Positions 49,014-58,919 are shown, counted from the stretch's first letter. The stretch is 64,000 nt of DNA from Nannocystis pusilla (GCF_026626665.1 NZ_JAPNKE010000002.1:5495168-5559167); one strand, 5' to 3'. Translations and numbers: made by a program. The notes: generated by a model not told the origin, from the sequence alone.

Positions 49014-52000
49014 GTGACCACCCTCGTCATCGCCGAGAAGCCCTCCGTCGCCCGCGACATCGCCGCGGCGCTCGGCGTCACGGGGCGCCGCGACGGTTGG
49101 TTCGAGGGCGCCGGCTACCTCGTCACCTGGGCCATCGGTCACCTCGTCGCGCTCGCCCAGCCGCACGAGATCGACCCCGCGTGGAAGCGCTGGAGCCTCC
49201 TCACCCTGCCGATGCTGCCGCGGCAATTCCCGCTGGTCGTCATCCCCGACACCAAGAAGCAATCGCGGTGGTCCAGCGCCTCATGAGCGATCGCGCGGTC
49301 AAGCGGATCGTCTGCGCCACCGATGCCGGCCGCGAGGGCGAGCTGATCTTCCGCTACATCTACGACGCCGCCGGTTGTCGCAAACCGGTGAGCCGCCTGT
49401 GGATCTCGTCGCTCACCCGCGAGGCGATCCTCGCCGGCTTCTCGCGGCTGCGCGACGGCGCCGAATTCGACGATCTGGCCGACGCCGCGCGCGGTCGCAG
49501 CCGCGCCGACTGGCTGGTCGGCATGAACTTGTCGCGCGCCTACAGCCTGGTGCTCGACCAGGACATCTCGGTCGGCCGGGTGCAGACGCCGACCCTGGCG
49601 ATCCTCGTCCAGCGCGAGCTGGCGATCCGCGACTTCGTGCCCGAGGACTACCGCGAGGTCGTGGCGCGCTTCCAGCCGGTCACCGACGCCGCCCCCGGCG
49701 GGTTCCTATGTCGGCACCTGGTTCCGCCCGCCGGCGCCCGGCGACGCCGACGACGAGCCGAGCAAGCGCAAGCGCCTCCCGGCCGACGGCGTGGAAGCAG
49801 CGGCCATCGTCGCGCGCGCCTTCGCCGGCCGGGCCGCGATCGCCTCGATCAAGGCCGAGACGCGATCGATCCCGCCCCCGCTGCTCTACGACCTCACCGA
49901 GCTGCAGCGCCACGCCAATCGCCTCTACGGCCTGAGCGCGCAGAAGACCCTCGACATCGCCCAATCGCTGTACGAGCGGCACAAGCTGATCAGCTATCCG
50001 CGCACCGACAGCCGCCATTTGTCCGCGGCCGTGGCCGCCACCCTCGGCGACGTCGTGGCCGCCGTCGGCGGGCAATATCCCGGCCTCCTGGCCCCCGGCA
50101 CGGGCACGCGGCCGCTCGGCCGCCGCTTCGTCGACGACGCGCGGGTCACCGATCACCACGCCATCCTGCCCACCGCCAAGTCGGCCGGCGAGGGCCTGAC
50201 CGCCCACGAGCAGAAGATCTATGATCTGATCTGCCGCCGGCTGCTCGCGGCCTGGCACGAGGACTACGTCTATTCGGCGACCACCGTGATCACCACGATC
50301 ACGTCGGCGGACGAGCCGGCGATCGTCGATCATTACGAGAGCCGGGGCACCGCGATCCAGAAGCACGGCTGGAAGGTGCTCGAGGTCGGCCACGGCAAGT
50401 CGCCGGCGAAGCCGCGCGGCAAGGCTGCGGCGAATGAAACGGACCCCGGCGATCAAGCGTTGCCGGCCGGCCTCGCGCGCGGCCAATCGCAGCAGGTGCT
50501 CGAGGCGAAGGCCCTCGAGAAACAGACGCGACCGCCGCCGCGCCACACCGAGGCCACCCTGCTCACTGCGATGGAGACGGCCGGCCGGACGCTCGAGGAG
50601 AAAGAGCTGTCGGACGCGATGCGCGACCTCGGCCTCGGCACGCCCGCCACCCGCGCGCAGATCATCGAGACCCTCCTGCGCCGCGAATACACGATCCGCG
50701 AGGGCAAGTCGCTCGCGGCCACCGACAAGGGCATTTATCTGATCTCGGTCGTCCACCCCGACGTCAAGAGCCCGGCGATGACCGGCGAATGGGAGGCCAA
50801 GCTCAAGCGAATGTCGCGGGGCGAGGGCGACCTACCGACCTTCATGGCGGCGATCGAGTCGTTCGTCACCGAGGTCGTCGGCCGCGTCACCGGCCTCTCG
50901 CCGCCGCCGGCTCCGTCGCCCCGCGCCGGCGGCGAGAAGCGCCCGCCCACGACGAGCGAGCCCCCGGACCCGCGAACGAGCCCGGCCCCGTGCGCACGCG
51001 CGAGCCCGCTGCGACCCGTACCTCTCGCCGCACACCCGCGAGTGACTCGGCCACCATATTTGCTGGAGCTCCGCCGCATCGCGGGACCACCGGCGATCTC
51101 TTTGCCACCGCTCGCGCGACCCCTTCGCGCCCCGGGGCCACCGGCGATCCCTTCGCGGCCGATCCCTCGACGCCGCCGCAACGCGGTGCCACAGCCGACC
51201 TCTTCGCCGCTGCTCCCGCGACCTCACCGCGCCGCGGAACCACCGGCGACCTCTTCGCAACCGCGCCCTCGCCCCGGCCCGGAACCATCGGCGACCTCTT
51301 TGATTCCGCCCCTCCGACCTTGCCCCGACGCGGCACCACGGGCGACCTCTTTGATTCCGCCTCCGCAGCCCCGCGTGCCGACGACCGCTTTGATTCCGAG
51401 CCCGCGGCTTCGCCTCGCGGCTCCGCGAGCGACCATGCCGAGGCCACACCCGCGGCCCCGTCTCGCCGCACTGCTGCGAATGGCCGCCTGGATTCCGCCT
51501 CCGTGACCTCGCCTCGCCGCACTGCCGCGAGCAAGGCACATGAAGCCACGAGCGCGCCGCGCAGCCGGATCACGAGCGACTTTCTCCTGGCGACTCCCGC
51601 GACCCCGTCTCGTAGCGAAGCCACGAGCGCCGTCGATTCCACTCCCGCGACCCCGACTCGCCGCAGAGCCACGAGCGCCGCCGATTCCATTCCCGCGACC
51701 CCGTCTCGTCGCGGAACCACGAGCGCCGTCGATTCCATTCCCGCGCCCTCGACTCGTCGCAGAGCCACGAGTGACGTCGATTCCACTCCCGCGCCCCCAA
51801 CTCGCCGCATAGCCACGAGCGACGTCGACTCCACTCCCGCGACCCCGACTCGCCGCAGAGGCACGGACGATTTCGATTCCACCCCTGCGGCCCCGACTCG
51901 CCACCGAGCCACGAGCGTCGTCGATCCCACTCCCGCGACCCCGGCTCGCCGCAGAGCCTCGAGCGACGTCGATTCCACCTTCGCTACCCCGCCTCGCCGC

Positions 52001-54082
52001 GAATCCGCGAGCGAAGTAGAGTCCGCTCCCGCCCCGCCACGCCGCCGCCCCGCGAGCGACGGGGATTCCGCTCCCGCGACCCCACCTCGCCGCGGAGCCA
52101 CCGGAGAACTGTTCAATTCCGCCGCGACGCCTCGTCGCGGCTCCGCCAACGATTCGGACGACCGCTCGACCGCACCCCTCTACCCCGCTGCGAGCCCGCC
52201 TCTCCGCGCGGCTCCTCGTGCCGACGCCGCGTCCGACGACCTGCTCGGTCTGCTGCGCTCGCGGTTCGCCTTCTCCGGCTTTCGCCCCTACCAGGAGGCC
52301 GTCTGCCGCGCCGCCACGCGCGGCCGCGACCTCTTGTTGGTCATGCCGACCGGGGCCGGCAAATCGCTGTGTTATCAGCTCCCCGGCGTCGCGCGCGGCG
52401 GCACCACTCTGGTGATAAGCCCGCTCATCGCCTTGATGGAGGATCAATCCACCCGGCTCGCCGCTCAGGGCTTTCGCGCCGAGCGCATCCACTCGGGCCG
52501 CAGCCGCGGCGAATCGCGGCAGGCGTGCATCGATTATCTGGCCGGCGACCTCGACTTCCTGTTCATCGCCCCCGAGCGCCTGCGCGTGCCCGGCTTCCCC
52601 GAGATGCTCGCCCGGCGCACGCCGGCCCTGATCGCCGTCGACGAGGCCCACTGCATCTCGCAGTGGGGTCACGACTTTCGCCCGGATTATCGCATGCTCG
52701 GCCAGCGGCTGCCCGCCCTGCGTCCCGCGCCGATCATCGCCCTCACCGCCACCGCCACGCCCACCGTCCAGGACGACATCGTCGCCCAGCTCGGCCTGCG
52801 CGACGCCGGGCGCTTCATCCACGGCTTTCGCCGCACCAACATCGCTATCGAGGTGATCGAGCGCAACCCGGGCGAGCGCGCCGCGGCGATCCGCGAGCTC
52901 CTGTCGGACCGCGCGCGCCGGCCCGCGATCGTCTACGCCGCCACCCGCAAGAGCGCCGAGGAGCTGGCGAGCGCCCTCGGTCCGCGGCTCGCCGCGGCCT
53001 ATCACGCGGGCATGAGCAACGACGACCGCGACCGCGTCCAGGCGGCTTTCCTGGCCGGCGAGCGCGAGGTCATCGTCGCCACCACCGCCTTCGGCATGGG
53101 CATCGACAAGGCCGACGTGCGCACGATCCTCCACGCCGCGCTGCCCGGCAGCCTCGAGGGCTATTATCAGGAGATCGGGCGGGCCGGCCGCGACGGTGCG
53201 CCGGCGCGGGCGGTCCTGTTCCACGCCTACGTCGATCGCAAGACCCACGAATTCTTCCACGAGCGCGATTACCCCGACCCGCTCGAGCTCGAGAAGATCT
53301 TCAAGAAATTGCCCAAGACGCCGACCGATCGGGCCGCGCTGAACAAGAAGCGCAGCCGCGCCGGGCGGGAGGCGTTCGAGCGGGCCCTCGAGAAGCTCGT
53401 GATCCACGGCGGCGCGATCGAGACCGGCGAGGAGCTGGCCCGGGGCGCGAGCACCTGGCAGGCCGGCTACGCCGCCCAGCGCGAGCACAAGCAGGCCCAG
53501 CTCCTGGGCATGGCCCGCTTCGCCGAGGGCCACGGCTGCCGCATGGTGCGGCTCGTGCGTCACTTCGGCGACCAGGAGGACAGCGGCGAGCCTTGTGGGA
53601 TCTGCGACGCCTGCGCGCCCGCTCGTTGCATCGCCCAGGAGTACCGGGCGCCCAGCGCGAGCGAGCAGCGCCACGTGCAGCGCCTGCTCGCGGCGCTGGC
53701 CCAGGCCGACGGCCAGGCCACCGGCCGGCTCCACCGCGAGACCTTTCCCGACGGCGACGTCGATCGCCGCTCGTTCGAGCACCTGCTCGGCGGCCTGGTC
53801 GCGGCCGGCCTCGTGACCCTCGAGGACGCCACCTTCCCCAAGCGCGGCAAGCTCATCCCGTTCGAGCGCGCGACGCTGACGGAGGCCGGCCGGGCGCACG
53901 ACATGACCGCGGCCGGGCTGATGCTGCCGAAGACGACGCCGGCCAAGAAGGCCAAGGCGACGAGCAAGCGGCGGTCGAGCCGTCCCGCCGGCGCGGCCAA
54001 GCGCAAGTCGGCGAAGCGCGCGAGCACCAAGCGCGCGAGCCCGGCCCGACGCAAGCGCGCGCCGGCCAAGGGCAGCGCGTGA
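49014..54082 (+). CDS. Topoisomerase III-RecQ helicase fusion with repeat linker (frameshifted)
   Basis: About 1690 residues if the frame changes are bridged. Topoisomerase part: Toprim TTLVIAEKPSVARDIAAALG and CATDAGREGELIFRYIYD; catalytic Tyr in ISYPRTDSRHL; end near FVTEVVGRVTG. Linker of about 440 residues (50880-52220) with RRGTTGDLF and then 16-residue repeats. RecQ part: FRPYQEAVCRAATRGRDLL, Walker A PTGAGKSLCYQ, DEAHCISQWGHDFRPDY, QEIGRAGRDG, zinc site CRMV...CGICDAC, winged helix to about 53900; no HRDC domain. The tail is Lys/Ala/Arg-rich, histone H1-like. Frames change near 49258, 49700 and 50955 (a ccccc run). It would unlink recombination intermediates by migration plus strand passage. 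The GTG start fits the Toprim domain. Confidence 0.75.
51087..52125 (+). repeat. Coding tandem repeat array in the TopoIII-RecQ linker (16-residue unit)
   Basis: From about 51599 to 52125, eleven units of 45-48 bases encode variants of TPATPTRRRATSDVDS. Upstream (51087-51360) a related array encodes RRGTTGDLFATAPATP. The period of 48 keeps the frame. Both strands stay open through it, which explains the many misleading antisense frames here. Confidence 0.8.
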
Positions 54083-54084
54083 CG

Positions 54085-54102
54085 CCTGTCCGAACGGACA
54101 GG
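54085..54102. terminator. 7-bp hairpin overlapping the recQ stop
   Basis: cctgtcc (54085-54091), loop gaac, ggacagg (54096-54102); the stop TGA at 54080-54082 is the outer arm pairing with tca at 54103. The same 18-base word with one change lies inside the phytochelatin synthase gene (35727-35744). Confidence 0.55.
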
Positions 54103-54140
54103 TCACTCCCGTGGCCGCCCCGAAGCGGGCGCCGCCGCGC

Positions 54141-54689
54141 TCAGTGGACCTCTTGCTTGTCGATCTTGACCTCGATCCGCCGGCCCTCGGCCCCGTCCTC
54201 GATCTGCACGTTCACGTTGCCGTCGACCCCGTCGGCCTGCAGCTGCTCGAGGATCTCCTGCTTCGCCTCCTCGGGCGACAGCTCCTTGCTGACCTCGATC
54301 ACCGGCAGCTCACCCGCGCCACCGACCGCCGGCGCGGTCGTGATCGTCGCGCTCGCCAGCGCCGGGAACGTCGCCTTGAGCTCGGCGGCCAGCCCCTCCG
54401 CGGCGGGCAGCGACTTCGCGTACAGCTCGATCTCGAGCGACGTGCCGCCCGGATTGTCCTTCTTCAGCCGCACCATCGCCGCGCCGGTGTCCGCCGCCTT
54501 GCCCTCGAGGTGCTTGGCGATCGCCTGGGCCTGGGCGTGATCGAGGTCGGCGCCGTCGATCTGCACCTTGATGCCCGGCAGCTCGGCGAGCTCGGCCATG
54601 CGGGCCTGGACTTCGGGGTCGGTTTGGCAGCCCGCGGACGCGAGGTTGCCGAGAAGAAGGGCGAGCGAGGCGATGGTGGTGCGCAGCAT
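54141..54689 (-). CDS. Lipoprotein sharing a C-terminal domain with the sigma partner
   Basis: 182 residues. MLRTTIASLALLLGNLASAGC is a lipoprotein signal (lipobox SAGC). The mature part has two related segments; the second, LSPEEAKQEILEQLQADGVDG ... GRRIEVKIDK, matches DAEAARAQILERLEARGLHG ... GRREVKIRIE of the membrane protein at 47737-48480. With the shared promoter motif upstream this suggests that both proteins work in one envelope response. It is convergent with the topoisomerase-RecQ gene. Confidence 0.7.
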   Translation of the reverse strand: MLRTTIASLALLLGNLASAGCQTDPEVQARMAELAELPGIKVQIDGADLDHAQAQAIAKHLEGKAADTGAAMVRLKKDNPGGTSLEIELYAKSLPAAEGLAAELKATFPALASATITTAPAVGGAGELPVIEVSKELSPEEAKQEILEQLQADGVDGNVNVQIEDGAEGRRIEVKIDKQEVH

Positions 54690-55002
54690 GTTTGTCTCCG
54701 TCGCCTCGCTCTACGGGCGCCGAAGAAAAAGGTGACAGCCGCCGCGCTCGCCGCTCGCCGCCGCGGCTCCGCGCCGGTCCTCGCCTTCGCTCGCGGGATC
54801 GCGTCTGCGTTCGTCCCCTCGTCGCCAGGGCCCGGTCTTTGACCTCGCGCGCGTCGACGCCGACGTCCCCGCCGACATCGTCTCGACCGCGAGCTCCTCC
54901 ATCCCGGCGCCTTCGAGGGCACCGACGGACGTCGAGGGGCCAAGTCGGCGACGCGCCCGCAACGACGCAGCGTTCACTCGCCGCCATGCGGCGGAGTGAG
55001 GC
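54690..55002. other. Intergenic region holding an ECF promoter
   Basis: About 310 bases between the kinase stop and the lipoprotein start. Apart from the promoter motif at 54712-54736 nothing was recognised. Confidence 0.4.
54712..54736 (-). promoter_or_regulatory. Putative ECF promoter of the lipoprotein gene
   Basis: On the minus strand gtcacc (54736-54731), then ttttt, and 14 bases after gtcacc ccgta (54716-54712), 23 bases before the ATG. It is the same arrangement as at 47121-47145. The T-run after gtcacc is conserved too. Confidence 0.5.
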
Positions 55003-56219
55003 TCACACGCGCACGGTCGGGGCCGGGCCGTGCCAGGTCGGCGCCTCGCTGGCGCGGAACACCTCGCGCAGCTCGGCCGCGGTCTGGAACCGGCGCGACG
55101 GATCTTTCTCGAGCGCGCGGAGGATCAGCGTCTCCCACTCGACCGGGATGTCGGGGCGGAGCAGCCGCGGCGCCGGCACCGGGTCCTGGCAGTGGGCCAG
55201 GCCGAGGGCGATCGGCGACGGCGCGGCGAACGGCGGCCGACCGGTCAGCGCGTGGTAGAGCATCGCCCCGAGCGCGTAGATGTCGGTGCGCGCGTCGACG
55301 TGGCCGCCGCGGACCTGCTCGGGCGCCATGTACTCGGGTGTCCCGACGACCATGTTGGTCGCGGTCATCCCCGCCTCGGTCAGCGGGCGGGCGATCCCGA
55401 AGTCGATGATCTTGACCGTGCGATCGCCGGCGAGCAGCACGTTGGCCGGCTTGAGGTCGCGGTGGATGACGCCGGCGGCGTGCGCGGCGGCCAGGCCGTC
55501 GCACAGCTGCTCGGCGATCGGCCGCAGCGGGCCGCGGGGATCGCCCCGATCCGCGTGAGCCGGGCCGCGAGGCTCTCGCCGGCCACGTACTCCATCGACA
55601 GGAACAGCAGGCCGTTCTCCTCGCCGATGTCGTGCAAGCGCACGACGTTGGGATGGGAGATCCGCCTGGCCGTGCTGGCCTCGCGGCGCAGGCGATCGGC
55701 GGCGCCGGGGTCGAGCAGGCCGAGGCCGGCGACCACCTTGAGCGCGACCTCTTCGCCGAGTTGGTCGTCGCGCGCGAGGTAGACGGCACCCATGCCGCCG
55801 GCGCCGAGCAGGCGCGACACGACGAAGCGATTGGCCACGCGCTGACCGGGCCGGACCTGGCCGGCGATCAGGCTCTCGGCCTCGCCGGTCGCGGCCGAGA
55901 CCGCGGCGCGCTGGGCCGGCGCGGGCCCGAGGGCGGCGATGCTCTGGGTCGCGACCGCGAGCCGCTGCAGCTTGGCGTTGAGCTCGAAGTCGACGTTGCA
56001 GACGATGGTCTCGAGCGACTGCACGCGCTGCTCGAGGACCTTTCGCTCCTCGATCAGCGCCTTGCGCTCTTCCATCAGGGCCTTGAGCTGGCCGGCCCCG
56101 GCGGACCCGCTCTCCAGCTCCTTCATCCGCTGTTCGTGCTTGAACCGGAGGTACTTCGGCCCGAGCAAGACCCCCAGCACGGTGATGAAGAAGAAGAGCG
56201 GGACGAAGATCTCGGCCAT
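55003..56219 (-). CDS. Ser/Thr kinase with N-terminal membrane anchor and coiled coil (frameshifted)
   Basis: About 405 residues. Unusually, the membrane helix is at the N terminus (FVPLFFFITVLGVLLGPKYL), followed by a coiled coil (RMKELESGSAGAGQLKALME, KALIEERKVLEQRVQSLETI) and only then the kinase domain: LLGAGGMGAVYLA, EVALKVV, VIHRDLKPANVLL, IIDFGIARPL, GTPEYMAPEQV. All catalytic residues are present. There is no extracellular sensor, so dimerisation through the coiled coil may set activity (inference). One frame change near 55530. It ends in the short peptide GPAPTVRV. rpmB lies 78 bases upstream on the same strand. Confidence 0.8.
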
Positions 56220-56297
56220 GCGCTCTTCTTTCTTACATCTGTGCGCCGGTCGGCTGACACGCGGACGGACGGCGATCTCGCCGCCTGGCGCCCGGGT

Positions 56298-56534
56298 TCA
56301 GACCTTCTCGCCGCGGGCGCGGAGCTCCGCGACGACCGCCTCGATGCCGCGCTTGTCGATCACGCGCAGACCGTGGGCGCTGACCCGCAGGGTGACCCAG
56401 CGGTCCTCGCTCGGCACGAAGAAGCGCTTGCGGTGCAGGTTGGGGATGTTCCGCTTGTGAGTGCGGATGTGCGAATGCGACACGTTCATGCCGCCCTGAG
56501 GGCGCTTCCCGGTGACCTGACAGACTTGCGACAT
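56298..56534 (-). CDS. rpmB: 50S ribosomal protein L28
   Basis: 78 residues: MSQVCQVTGKRPQGGMNVSHSHIRTHKR and RKRFFVPSEDRWVTLRVSAHGLRVIDKRGIEAV are the family signatures. A structural protein of the large ribosomal subunit. The usual first CxxC pair is incomplete (only Cys5 is present, in QVCQVTG), so this looks like the zinc-free type. No rpmG follows; it is a single gene here. Confidence 0.93.
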   Translation of the reverse strand: MSQVCQVTGKRPQGGMNVSHSHIRTHKRNIPNLHRKRFFVPSEDRWVTLRVSAHGLRVIDKRGIEAVVAELRARGEKV

Positions 56535-56809
56535 AGCGAGCGGCCTTATGCGTTGGAGGGCCGGGAAGGTAGCCGCGGGTTCCCGCGAGTGTCAAGGGAG
56601 CGTCCGCCCTCCGCGGCCGGGCCCGAGCGTGCGGCGCTCCCGCGATTTTCGCCGGCCCGACCCGGGCGCTGCTGCCCGGCAGAGGCCCGAAGCGGCCATG
56701 GAGGCCCGGATGTCGCGTCCTGCAGCCGCTGTGCGCCGCGTCCGCCCTGTGCGCTAACGCTCATTTTCACCACCGGTGCTACCTTGCCGGCCGCCGAGGA
56801 GAGCGACTG

Positions 56810-57424
56810 ATGAGCGGTTCCAAGTACGCGCCCACCGAGTACAAGGCGAAGGATTACAAGCACCTCCGGGGGCTGGTCGGGATCACCGACGAGCAGATCG
56901 AGGTCCACCTCAAGCTCTACGGCGGTTACGTCGACCGCACCAACGCCCTGTTCGCCAGGGTCGCGGGCCTCAGCAACGAGGGCAAGACCGGCGACTCCAG
57001 CTTCCAGGAGCTCAAGCGCCGGGCCGGCTGGGAGTGGAACGGCATGCGCCTCCACGAGTACTACTTCGACGGCCTGACCGCGAAGGCCGGTGAGCTGCGC
57101 GCCGACAACCCGTTCGCCAAGGCGGTCGCCGCGCAGTTCGGCAGCGTCGAGGCGTGGAAGGCCGATCTCGTCGGCGTCGCCAAGATGCCGGGCGTCGGCT
57201 GGGCCCTCACCTACCTCGACCCGAACAACGGCCAGGTCTGGAACCACTGGGTCGAGGACCACCAGGACGGCCACCCCGCCGGCGGCCGCCTGCTGCTCGC
57301 GCTCGACGTGTGGGAGCACGCCTTCGCCGTCTACCGCAAGCCGCTGCCGCCCGAGCGCGCGGCGTACATCGAGGACTTCTTCGCCAACGTCGACTGGGAC
57401 GTGATCGCCGAGCGCCTCGGCTGA
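56810..57424 (+). CDS. Iron/manganese superoxide dismutase
   Basis: 204 residues. It disproportionates superoxide. Metal ligands expected of the family are seen: His33 in EVHLKLYGGYV, the second His in NGMRLHEYYFDGL, and Asp and His in LDVWEHAFAVYRK. GVGWALTYLDPNNGQVWNHW is the conserved centre. No signal peptide, so cytoplasmic. gaggagagcg precedes the ATG. The choice between Fe and Mn cannot be made by eye; the family name SodA or SodB is therefore left open. Confidence 0.85.
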   Translation: MSGSKYAPTEYKAKDYKHLRGLVGITDEQIEVHLKLYGGYVDRTNALFARVAGLSNEGKTGDSSFQELKRRAGWEWNGMRLHEYYFDGLTAKAGELRADNPFAKAVAAQFGSVEAWKADLVGVAKMPGVGWALTYLDPNNGQVWNHWVEDHQDGHPAGGRLLLALDVWEHAFAVYRKPLPPERAAYIEDFFANVDWDVIAERLG

Positions 57425-57436
57425 TCGGAAGATGTC

Positions 57437-57507
57437 TCATGGGTCATGTCCATGAGGACATGGCCTCAAGACCCAGCGCGAAAGGGCATGCCCGATCGGA
57501 CATGCCC
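57437..57507. terminator. Two dispersed-family hairpins between convergent genes
   Basis: catgtcc-atga-ggacatg at 57445-57462, which can also refold as ctcatgg (57436-57442) with ccatgag (57450-57456); then gggcatg (57484-57490) with catgccc (57501-57507). They lie behind sod and behind the convergent lipoprotein gene, so each may serve one gene. Confidence 0.55.
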
Positions 57508-57536
57508 TCTCGCTCATCCTCGCCGGCGGCTCGGGC

Positions 57537-58217
57537 TCAGGGCGCGGCGCCCTCGTCGATCCACTGCTCGACCAGCGCGATCATGTCGGCCGGCAGCGGA
57601 CCGCCGCCCTTCGGCATCTGCGACGGGTTGCCGTTGAACGGCCCGTCGCCGGCCGTGCCCTTGAGCTTGGCCAGCAGGTACGAGTTGGCGGCGTCGCCCG
57701 GGGCCACGCGCTTGAAGCCGGCGGCCTGGGTCGAGTCGACGTCGACCAGGTTCTGGTACGAGTCCTGGGCGCCCGTGAACGTCAGACCGCCCGAGCCCTG
57801 CTGGTGGCAGCCGCACTTGCCCTCGAGGGCCGCGGGGAACACGTCGGTCTCCCAGCTGAGGGCGTCGCCCGTGGTGGTCGTCGTGGTCGTCGTGGTCTCC
57901 GGCTCGGTCGTCGTGCCCGGCTCGGTCGTCGTGCCCGGCTCGGTCGTCGACGTCCCGGGCTCGGTCGTCGTCCCGGGCTCGGTCGTCGTCCCGGGCTCGG
58001 TCGTCGTCTCGGTGGTCGTCGGCTCGCCGGTGGTAGGCTCGTCGGTGGTCGCCTCCGTGCCGGTGGTCGTGCCGAGCGTGGCGGTCGCGGTCGTCGTGTC
58101 GTCCGTCGTCGTGCCCGGCGTCGCGTTGGCGTCGGTCGCGTTGCCGTCATCGCCGCATGCGACGAGCGGCAAGGCGAACAGCGAGCAGGTGAAGATCAAT
58201 CGTAGTGAGGCGTACAT
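57537..58217 (-). CDS. Lipoprotein with Thr-rich stalk and CxCH cytochrome-like domain
   Basis: 226 residues. MYASLRLIFTCSLFALPLVAC is a lipoprotein signal. The stalk of about 100 residues is built from TTTEPGTTTEPGT repeats. The C-terminal domain reads FPAALEGKCGCHQQGSGGL ... NSYLLAKLKG ... SQMPKGGGPLPADMIALVEQWIDEG, a layout seen in cytochrome-c-like domains of large-genome bacteria, but the heme motif is CxCH (KCGCH) instead of CxxCH. Convergent with sod. Function unknown. Confidence 0.7.
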   Translation of the reverse strand: MYASLRLIFTCSLFALPLVACGDDGNATDANATPGTTTDDTTTATATLGTTTGTEATTDEPTTGEPTTTETTTEPGTTTEPGTTTEPGTSTTEPGTTTEPGTTTEPETTTTTTTTTGDALSWETDVFPAALEGKCGCHQQGSGGLTFTGAQDSYQNLVDVDSTQAAGFKRVAPGDAANSYLLAKLKGTAGDGPFNGNPSQMPKGGGPLPADMIALVEQWIDEGAAP

Positions 58218-58337
58218 GGCGGCGGGACACTATCACAAGACCGCCGCGGTCCGAGCGCACCGCCGCCCGCTCGGGGTCGTCCCGAGCGCGGCGGCGGCTT
58301 CTTCATGTGCGACGCATGAGGTCGCACGCACCCATCA

Positions 58338-58919
58338 TCACTCGGGCGCGCCGGCGTCGATCCACGCGCCGATCTTGTCGAGGTCCGCGCTGCTGAGCGC
58401 AGCCGCGGGCGGCGGCGGCATGGCGGTGCCGTTGCCACCGACCTCGACGTGGGTGTTGTTGATCTTGTGCCAGAGGTAGCTGTTCTCGCTGTCGCTCGGC
58501 GCGATGAGCTGCATCGACGGGAGCTCGATCGACTGCTTGCCGACGAGCGCACCGTGCGAGTCGCCCGGCGTGATCACGAACCAGCTCGCGGCCGAACCGC
58601 CGGCGACGTGACAGCCGGTCGTGCAGTTGGCGTCCCAGATCGGCTGGATGTCGGTCTCGTAGTCGACCTCGAGCGGGCCGGTGGTCGGCGTCCCGGTGTC
58701 GTCCGTCGTGCTCGTGCCGTCGGTGTCGGTCGTCTCCGTCGTGGTCGGCTGGTTGGTGCTGTTGGTCGTCGGGTTGGTGGTGCCGTCCGTGGTGGTCGTG
58801 GCGTCGTCGGTGTCCGAGCTCTTGCCGCCGCCGTCGTCGCACGCGGCAGCGACGAGGATCAGCGCGGCGAACGATGCCTTGATGGCGCTCGCAATCCAGG
58901 GGATGGAAACACTGTTCAT
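58338..58919 (-). CDS. Lipoprotein with CxxxCH cytochrome-like domain
   Basis: 193 residues. MNSVSIPWIASAIKASFAAL precedes a lipobox VAAAC. A Thr/Asp stalk follows, then the same C-terminal domain as the previous gene: IQPIWDANCTTGCHVAGGSA ... ENSYLWHKINN ... AMPPPPAAALSSADLDKIGAWID. Here the motif is CTTGCH (CxxxCH). The two are tandem paralogues on one strand, 120 bases apart. Confidence 0.7.
   Translation of the reverse strand: MNSVSIPWIASAIKASFAALILVAAACDDGGGKSSDTDDATTTTDGTTNPTTNSTNQPTTTETTDTDGTSTTDDTGTPTTGPLEVDYETDIQPIWDANCTTGCHVAGGSAASWFVITPGDSHGALVGKQSIELPSMQLIAPSDSENSYLWHKINNTHVEVGGNGTAMPPPPAAALSSADLDKIGAWIDAGAPE

Noticed and set aside
49014..50950. Topoisomerase as a stand-alone pseudogene with three fragments
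   Set aside because: All Toprim and catalytic-Tyr motifs are intact on either side of each break, and breaks lie in short homopolymers, so error is more likely than decay.
57537..58919. Calling the tandem lipoproteins true c-type cytochromes
   Set aside because: Neither has a CxxCH motif; heme attachment is unproven, so only 'cytochrome-like' is used.
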